From RUG563 sp964423675 (GTDB lineage: Bacteria; Bacillota; Clostridia; Christensenellales; Aristaeellaceae): DNA of 45,408 bases. The stretch lies in NCBI GenBank assembly GCA_964423675.1, contig CAYRFP010000014.1, positions 1-45,408 of the forward strand. Direction: 5' to 3'. Shown piece after piece: positions 41,014-45,408 of the stretch. The position numbers and the translations under genes are program-made. How positions within the stretch are numbered: the first letter of the stretch is position 1; every line of letters begins with the position of its first letter. The notes beneath the pieces are model-generated. The model worked only from the letters and a program-made list of their open reading frames with translations, had not been told where the DNA came from and did not search any database.

Positions 41014-41838
41014 TTACAGCCCGTCGAAATAGGCACAAATAGCATTTGCCAGATAGGCCGTGGTAGCCAGCGCCTCGGGCAATGTGTTTTTATTATTGCC
41101 AATCTCGATGAGCATACTGGGCGACGCTGCCTGCTGATTATATCTCCCGCTTTTTAATGAAACCCCGCGGCATAAGCCTGCGGCCTGTCGGTTCATTGCA
41201 TCTGCAATCTGCTGGGCAACCTTCTGGTTTTTTTCCCAATCCGGGCGTTCATCAAAGCCTGTACCGGTGCCCTGGCCAATCAAAATCAGCGTTCTGGCCA
41301 GCGGCGTTCCACCCTTTTCCACCGTGTTTTCTCCGTTTCCTTTTGAATACGAATCTCGGTGCAAATCCAGATACAGATCAAACTCCTTCTGTTTCGCCTT
41401 TTGCAAGCCTTCCAGAGAACGCGCATAAGCCGTAGACAAACGAGGCGGCTCATATGCCGTCACATCGTGCTCCACTTCAATTCCCGCATCCCGCAACCGC
41501 TGCGCCAATTCCTCGCCCACGCGCACCATGTTGTAATTTGCATCGGCTGTGCGCCAGGTTTCCGTTGGTGTATATCGGTTTTCTGCATCCATTTCATAGG
41601 CTTCATAGGTGTGGGTATGGTAAATAAAAACCCGCCGAATCGGTTTTTCCGCGGCTGTAGTCGCAAGAACCTCTAAAGAAAAGGAGGGTGTCTCTGCTTT
41701 TTCTGGCTGCGTTAAGTCAATGGTCACAGCCTTTGCCGCTCGGATGGGTATTTGTCTAAGGCCAATTCCCATACGCAAAAGAGACAACGCCGCCATCCCA
41801 GCCCAAGCCAATACTGCTGCTTTTCCCAGCCTTCTCAT
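41014..41838 (-). CDS. spoIIP: Stage II sporulation protein P (SpoIIP)
   Basis: About 274 residues from the ATG at 41838 (GGGGG nearby). A single N-terminal membrane helix (KAAVLAWAGMAALSLLRMG) is followed by the amidase domain: HTHTYEAY, the Glu/His block LYLDLHRDSY and the final SMLIEIGNNKNT. SpoIIP cuts peptidoglycan during engulfment, together with SpoIID and SpoIIM. It follows gpr, as in Bacillus, and should be made in sporulating cells. The protein is somewhat shorter than the Bacillus one. Confidence 0.94.
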   Translation of the reverse strand: MRRLGKAAVLAWAGMAALSLLRMGIGLRQIPIRAAKAVTIDLTQPEKAETPSFSLEVLATTAAEKPIRRVFIYHTHTYEAYEMDAENRYTPTETWRTADANYNMVRVGEELAQRLRDAGIEVEHDVTAYEPPRLSTAYARSLEGLQKAKQKEFDLYLDLHRDSYSKGNGENTVEKGGTPLARTLILIGQGTGTGFDERPDWEKNQKVAQQIADAMNRQAAGLCRGVSLKSGRYNQQAASPSMLIEIGNNKNTLPEALATTAYLANAICAYFDGL

Positions 41839-41908
41839 TTCGTCCCCCTGCCCACCCGGCCAATAATTTCCTGTCACCCGCCACTTCTCATCCTCTATAT
41901 ATGCCGCT

Positions 41909-42838
41909 TTACAGACAATCATGCGTGAGCGTATCAATTTCTTCTTCTGTCAACCGGGGCTGCAGCGCCATATTAATCCCCCTTGCAATCACGTGGCCTA
42001 CCTTGCCCACCAGTTCATCCACTTCCCGGGGCGTTACCACCAGTTCACCCAGCCCTTGCCGCGTCACCTTGTCCACCAGTACGTCCATAGCCTGGGCATG
42101 CTGTTCTTCCTCCAGGCCCATATCCTGTAAAAGCAGCGCCAGTGCATCTCGGGCGATCACTGCCGCATAAACCACCATCGGCACACCAATGGCAATCACC
42201 GGTACGCCCAGTGTTTCCCGTGTCAGCCCCATACGATGATTGCCCACGCCGCTGCCTGGCTGAATTCCCGTGTCTGTTACCTGGATTGTGGTGCCAATCC
42301 GAGCGCTTTCCCGGGCGGCCAGCGCATCAATGGCAATCACAGCAGCGGGCCGAACATGCTCCACCATCCCCTGCACCACCTCTGCCGTTTCCATTCCCGT
42401 AATCCCCAACACCCCCGGCGCAGCCGCGCAAACACCGCGCAACCGTCCCCGCAGGCTCTCCTGAGTCACCTGGCGCATATGCCTTGTAATCATCAGGCTT
42501 TCAATCACACGGCTGCCCAATGCATCAGCAGTGATATGGCGGTTGCCCAGCCCGATTACCAGCAAATCCCCGAAGGGCGGCAAAAGTCCCCGCAATGCGT
42601 CCGCCAAAGCCCGAGACAGTTCCTGCCGCTCCGCCGCATCTGCGCGAAGCAATTGGGGATAGGACAGGGTAATGTACCGCCCTGGTGCTTTTCCCAATGC
42701 CTGCGCCGCTTCCTCTGTTTCAACGCATACATGAGTTTCCTCAATGCAATGATGCCGAAAGGTACGGGATTGGATGCCCTGCAACGCTCCGGCACAATCC
42801 CTGCTTTCCATAGCCAGGTCTGTTCGAATCTGCTGCAT
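41909..42838 (-). CDS. gpr: Spore germination protease GPR
   Basis: 309 residues. The start QQIRTDLAMESRD resembles the self-cleavage site and the SASP cleavage site. VIGLGNRHITADALGSRVIE and the AAPGVLGITGMETAEVV and AIDALAARES blocks are GPR signatures. It is made as a zymogen in the forespore and degrades small acid-soluble spore proteins at germination. GGAGG precedes the ATG. Together with spoIIP it shows the organism encodes spore formation, unless these are relics. Confidence 0.96.
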   Translation of the reverse strand: MQQIRTDLAMESRDCAGALQGIQSRTFRHHCIEETHVCVETEEAAQALGKAPGRYITLSYPQLLRADAAERQELSRALADALRGLLPPFGDLLVIGLGNRHITADALGSRVIESLMITRHMRQVTQESLRGRLRGVCAAAPGVLGITGMETAEVVQGMVEHVRPAAVIAIDALAARESARIGTTIQVTDTGIQPGSGVGNHRMGLTRETLGVPVIAIGVPMVVYAAVIARDALALLLQDMGLEEEQHAQAMDVLVDKVTRQGLGELVVTPREVDELVGKVGHVIARGINMALQPRLTEEEIDTLTHDCL

Positions 42839-42860
42839 ACCTTTTCCTCCATTCTGGCTT

Positions 42861-42890
42861 TACTCTGCGTTTTTTTGTGTTTTTTTATGC
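42861..42890 (-). promoter_or_regulatory. Likely SigF/SigG-type forespore promoter of gpr
   Basis: On the minus strand, GCATA (42886-42890), an 18-base spacer and CAGAGTA (42861-42867). The SigG consensus is GHATR-N18-CATnHTA, so the first box and spacing fit and the second matches at C, A, T, A. It lies about 25 bases before the ATG; no good SigA promoter is seen there. Confidence 0.6.
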
Positions 42891-43024
42891 AGTCGACTGC
42901 CGGAAACTATTAGGACAGTGGAAAAAGCCCTGCGGAATCCTCCTCTCTGGAAGGATTTTGTTCTTTTTCGAAGAATTAGTGTGAAACGTTTTTACTTTAC
43001 AAAGCAACAGAAAGGATGAACATC

Positions 43025-44113
43025 ATGCCTGTCTCCCCTTCCCAAATTACTTGGGATATGCCGCCCAATGCTTGTTTTTCTCGTCACAGCGAAGGTGATT
43101 TTCTAAGATTGAAAGACGGCTCCATTTTCTTCGCCTATTCACGCTTTAACGGCACAGATCACCATGATGACGCGCCGTCTTCTCTGGTTGCCATGATTTC
43201 CAACGATGAAGGCGAAACCTGGTCGGAGCCTCAGGTTATTATCCGCGCAGAGGACTTCGGCGTTCAAAACGTAATGAGTGTTTCGCTGATGCGCATGAAC
43301 AATGGTGATGTGGGAATTTTCTACATCGTCAAAGAAGAATGGTTTGTTCACATCATGCTCTCTCGCTCCTCTGATGAAGGAAGAACCTTTTCGCGGCATA
43401 TCGAATGCACACTGGCAGATCGTCCCGGCTGGTTCGTTTTAAATAACAGCCGGGCAGAACGTCTGGCAAACGGACGTATTCTCCTGCCGCTGGCTTATCA
43501 CCGAACCGGCATGAATGCCAAAACAGGAAAAACGTTCTTTGATCATGTTGCTTGCGTCTGCATACTGTATTCCGATGACGATGGCGAAACCTGGAAGGAA
43601 GCGCCCGAAGTGATTCATCCGCCATTCACAGGCAGCCAATCTGGCCTGCAGGAGCCCGGAATACTGCAATTGAAAAACGGAGCGCTTTGGGGCTATTTCC
43701 GAACCGATAAGATGTGTCAATACGAATCCTTCTCCCTGGATAACGGGCTTCATTGGTCTGTTCCACAACCTTCTCGCTTTTCTTCGCCGCTTTCACCCAT
43801 GAAACTTTGCCGTGATCCGGAAACATTCGCTCTTTACGCCTTCTGGAATCCCATTCCCCTTTATCCAGGAAGGTCGGAGTGCGTTGATGGAGTTTGGACA
43901 GGCGGACGTACGCCCTTTGTCTATGCTGTCAGCCGAGATGACGGGGCCACCTGGTCGGATGCCATCGTGATTGAAGATGATCCGCGCCATGGTTACTGCT
44001 ATCCTGCCATACATTTTACCCGTGATAACGCTATGCTTGTTGCTTATTGCGCCGGCGGTACAAAGGATCGCTCCTGCCTGACGCGCTTGCGCATCATCAA
44101 ATGCGCCAAATAA
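43025..44113 (+). CDS. Sialidase-fold (BNR/Asp-box) protein without signal peptide
   Basis: About 362 residues of the six-bladed sialidase superfamily. Asp boxes are clear: SNDEGETWSEP, SSDEGRTFS, SDDDGETWKE, SLDNGLHWSVP and SRDDGATWSDA. The first blade has an Arg (SRHSEGDFLRL) where sialidases bind the carboxylate. The start is the ATG at 43025, which has AGAAAGG nine bases upstream; the ATG at 43016 would sit on that ribosome site. No export signal is visible, so it acts in the cytoplasm, which differs from secreted sialidases. It may cleave imported sialyl- or other glycosides, or bind glycan. No nan genes are near. Confidence 0.88.
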   Translation: MPVSPSQITWDMPPNACFSRHSEGDFLRLKDGSIFFAYSRFNGTDHHDDAPSSLVAMISNDEGETWSEPQVIIRAEDFGVQNVMSVSLMRMNNGDVGIFYIVKEEWFVHIMLSRSSDEGRTFSRHIECTLADRPGWFVLNNSRAERLANGRILLPLAYHRTGMNAKTGKTFFDHVACVCILYSDDDGETWKEAPEVIHPPFTGSQSGLQEPGILQLKNGALWGYFRTDKMCQYESFSLDNGLHWSVPQPSRFSSPLSPMKLCRDPETFALYAFWNPIPLYPGRSECVDGVWTGGRTPFVYAVSRDDGATWSDAIVIEDDPRHGYCYPAIHFTRDNAMLVAYCAGGTKDRSCLTRLRIIKCAK

Positions 44114-44163
44114 ATCTCCCCCTACCGGGAGCTGTACTGGCAAGAAAGATCAGCAGCATAGAT

Positions 44164-44192
44164 TTGCATTTTTTTCCCGTAAGTGCTATAAT
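44164..44192 (+). promoter_or_regulatory. SigA promoter of the EEP-family gene
   Basis: TTGCAT (44164-44169), a 17-base spacer and a perfect TATAAT (44187-44192), 36 bases before the start; AGGAGG follows. Confidence 0.85.
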
Positions 44193-44228
44193 CAAAACGA
44201 ATCTTATCCTACCTAGGAGGCATCTTCC

Positions 44229-44996
44229 ATGATCAAATTGGTCACTTTTAATCTGCGCTATCCCGCTGCCAACGATGGAAAAAACTATTTCCCCTTCCGT
44301 CTTCCCCTGATTCTGAAAGCAATGCGGAAGGAACAGCCTGATGTGATGGGTGTTCAGGAGTGCAAGCCGGAAATGCATCAAGCGCTTTCCGCTATGCTTC
44401 CCGAATATGCATCGGTGGGTGTTTGCCGCGGTGCAACGCTTGATGATGAGGGAACCCATATTTTCTATCGCAAGGATCGATTCGAAGCCTGCGCATTTGA
44501 AACCTTCTGGCTCAGTCCCACGCCCACTGTTCCCGGAAGCCGTTATCCCAATCAAAGCAATAATCCCCGGGTCTGCACTTGGGTTAAACTGTGGGATAAG
44601 AAGCAGCTGCGCTTCTTCTATTTCGTTAATACGCACCTGGATGACCTTTCTCCCTCTGCGCGTCAGACAGGTCTTTCGCAAATTCTTGCAAAAATTAAGG
44701 AACTGAAAGCACAGCAGGATATCCCGCTGTTCCTGACCGGCGATTTCAATGTGGTTAAGGAAAAGGAGCCGGACACCTATGCGCTGCTCAAAGCGGCCGG
44801 ACTTAATGACCTGACCCTCGGCATGAGCGGAACATCACACGGTTACATGGCTTATGAGCCTGTTAAGATCGATTACATTTTGTCCGATCTGCCCGCGTCT
44901 TGCTTCTCAGCCCCGTATCAATTGCATGAATGTGTAAACGGCGTCTATCTCTCCGACCATAATCCCGTCATCGTGGAATGGAATGAAGAAGCGTGA
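44229..44996 (+). CDS. Endonuclease/exonuclease/phosphatase-family protein
   Basis: 255 residues of the DNase I-like EEP superfamily. Metal and catalytic residues are in TFNLRYPAAND, MGVQEC (Glu), NTHLDDLS (His), LTGDFNV (Asp/Asn) and YLSDHNPVIVEW (Asp/His). No signal peptide. The family includes phosphodiesterases for nucleic acids, phospholipid heads and sugar phosphates; the target cannot be fixed. It has its own promoter. Confidence 0.9.
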   Translation: MIKLVTFNLRYPAANDGKNYFPFRLPLILKAMRKEQPDVMGVQECKPEMHQALSAMLPEYASVGVCRGATLDDEGTHIFYRKDRFEACAFETFWLSPTPTVPGSRYPNQSNNPRVCTWVKLWDKKQLRFFYFVNTHLDDLSPSARQTGLSQILAKIKELKAQQDIPLFLTGDFNVVKEKEPDTYALLKAAGLNDLTLGMSGTSHGYMAYEPVKIDYILSDLPASCFSAPYQLHECVNGVYLSDHNPVIVEWNEEA

Positions 44997-45066
44997 TCAC
45001 GGCGTTTAAAGCAACGCAGGAAGAAAAGCTGTGCAGCGATTATAGCACGAGTTATTGATGAAAATT

Positions 45067-45165
45067 AGGCTAACAACCGCTTTCCAATGAAAGGATGACA
45101 CATTCAGCCAATCCATACCATACGGTTCAAGCCGGATGGTCGCTGGAACCAAGACGGATTAGCCT
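45067..45165. ncRNA. Candidate structured RNA of about 100 bases
   Basis: An outer helix AGGCTAA/TTAGCCT (45067-45073 with 45159-45165), extended by CCG/CGG, encloses two hairpins: CTTTC-CAAT-GAAAG (45080-45093) and ACCAT-A-CGG...CCG-G-ATGGT (45117-45140). The nested geometry is more than expected by chance, but no known riboswitch core was recognised and the transcribed strand is unknown. Confidence 0.4.
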
Positions 45166-45224
45166 GTAAAAAGTTTATTTGACAGATTGTTTCACAGCTG
45201 GAAAGCACGGCTCAGCGAATAAAA

Positions 45225-45266
45225 AACAGGACGTGCTATGCTCATGGGAGCATGGCGCGTCCTGTT
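45225..45266. terminator. Strong bidirectional terminator hairpin
   Basis: A continuous 19-pair stem with two G-T wobbles: AACAGGACG...ATGCTC (45225-45243) against GAGCAT...CGTCCTGTT (45248-45266), loop ATGG. TCATTTTTG follows on the plus strand and TTTTTTATT on the minus strand, so it can end both the EEP gene and tuf read-through. Confidence 0.85.
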
Positions 45267-45309
45267 CATTTTTGTACAGGAAAACATTTGTTGCCTAACT
45301 ATACACAAA

Positions 45310-45333
45310 CCCCGTCAGATTTCTCTGACGGGG
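45310..45333 (-). terminator. Terminator of tuf
   Basis: Perfect 10-base arms CCCCGTCAGA/TCTGACGGGG with a four-base loop, 21 bases past the tuf stop on the minus strand; the T-tract is short (TTTGTGT), which may explain the second hairpin behind it. Confidence 0.85.
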
Positions 45334-45353
45334 CAATGATCTGTTTTATCAGA

Positions 45354-45408
45354 TTATTCGGCGATACGCACCACAGCGCCAGCGCCAACAGTATGGCCGC
45401 CTTCACGG
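45354..45408 (-). CDS. tuf: Elongation factor Tu, C-terminal end only
   Basis: The last 17 codons read REGGHTVGAGAVVRIAE and stop; REGGHTVGAGVV-x-x-I-x-E is the universal C-terminus of EF-Tu. The rest of the gene lies beyond the right edge of the window. EF-Tu brings aminoacyl-tRNA to the ribosome. The identification rests on a short but highly conserved segment. Confidence 0.93.
   Translation of the reverse strand, partial: REGGHTVGAGAVVRIAE

Larger units (their letters stand above)
44997..45353. other. Intergenic region between the EEP gene and tuf
   Basis: No coding sequence is recognisable in these 357 bases. It holds a candidate structured RNA (45067-45165), a strong hairpin (45225-45266) and the tuf-proximal terminator (45310-45333). 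On the minus strand a TATAAT-like hexamer lies at about 45048-45053, without a good -35. Confidence 0.8.

Noticed and set aside
42990..43005. CcpA cre-like sequence (TGTGAAACG) before the sialidase-fold gene
   Set aside because: Too many mismatches to the cre consensus, and no convincing promoter is placed beside it.
44122..44140. CTCCC/GGGAG repeat after the sialidase-fold gene as a terminator
   Set aside because: The stem is only five pairs and no T-tract follows.
45048..45053. TATAAT on the minus strand as a promoter for a small RNA
   Set aside because: No acceptable -35 at 16-18 bases and no gene downstream in that direction.
1..45408. Mobile element, prophage, CRISPR or tRNA/rRNA content
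   Set aside because: No transposase, integrase, phage gene, direct-repeat array, tRNA cloverleaf or rRNA sequence was recognised on either strand.

Overview
The window is a 45.4 kb chromosomal stretch of a fermentative, spore-forming member of the Clostridia (Bacillota), probably a gut or other anaerobic lineage and possibly from a metagenome assembly, since two N-runs look like scaffold gaps. Evidence for the lineage is gpr and spoIIP (sporulation), whiA, ZapA, MutS2, Rex, AdhE, [FeFe]-hydrogenases and a glycyl radical enzyme, together with strong AGGAGG ribosome sites and SigA-type promoters. No rRNA, tRNA, CRISPR array, transposase or integrase was seen. The DNA reads as core chromosome with a few metabolic islands.

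Layout, left to right. (1) 244-4371: a sugar isomerase/epimerase-like TIM barrel on the minus strand, divergent from a plus-strand operon of two paralogous serine esterases, a YfcE-type phosphodiesterase and a LysR regulator. (2) 4523-13290: a redox island on one strand, rex - adhE - APH-like kinase - thioredoxin-like [2Fe-2S] protein - PAS-containing [FeFe]-hydrogenase-like protein - SpoIIE-type phosphatase - [FeFe]-hydrogenase, closed by a bidirectional terminator. The last four genes follow the order of the hfsABCD cluster of Thermoanaerobacterium. (3) 13410-22573 (minus): a long housekeeping run from one SigA promoter (membrane protein, RsuA-type pseudouridine synthase, RsmC-type methyltransferase, PatB/MalY-type enzyme, PepV-type dipeptidase, DUF1667 protein, ManA). 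After a terminator/promoter hairpin come murB, whiA and an unusual gene that fuses a Crh/HPr-like domain to an AadA-like nucleotidyltransferase. (4) 22789-31459 (plus): cyclophilin, zapA, a U32 peptidase-family protein, mutS2, a two-component system and ispE. (5) 31529-38321 (minus): a glycyl radical enzyme and its activase downstream of an LplBCA-type sugar ABC transporter. (6) 38500-42838 (minus): an AraC regulator, DegV, MurI, SpoIIP and GPR, with a likely SigF/SigG promoter at gpr. (7) 43025-45408: a sialidase-fold protein, an EEP-family phosphatase/nuclease, an intergenic region with a candidate structured RNA, and the last codons of tuf on the minus strand.

How the genes may work together: Rex senses NADH/NAD+ and probably controls the adhE/hydrogenase operon, so ethanol formation and hydrogen evolution are alternative electron sinks under one regulator. 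The PAS hydrogenase plus SpoIIE phosphatase pair looks like an H2 or redox signalling branch beside a catalytic hydrogenase. The transporter, glycyl radical enzyme and activase look like an uptake-and-cleavage route for an unidentified substrate; active-site residues point to an eliminase rather than a true pyruvate formate-lyase.

Most noteworthy: the Crh-like/AadA-like fusion downstream of whiA, with Ser46 kept and His15 replaced; the H2-signalling redox operon with a Fur-box-like element upstream and a kinase gene inside it; the unassigned glycyl radical enzyme with a Gly-Cys-Gly-Glu active site; and the candidate ncRNA next to tuf. All functions are read from sequence patterns without database searches.
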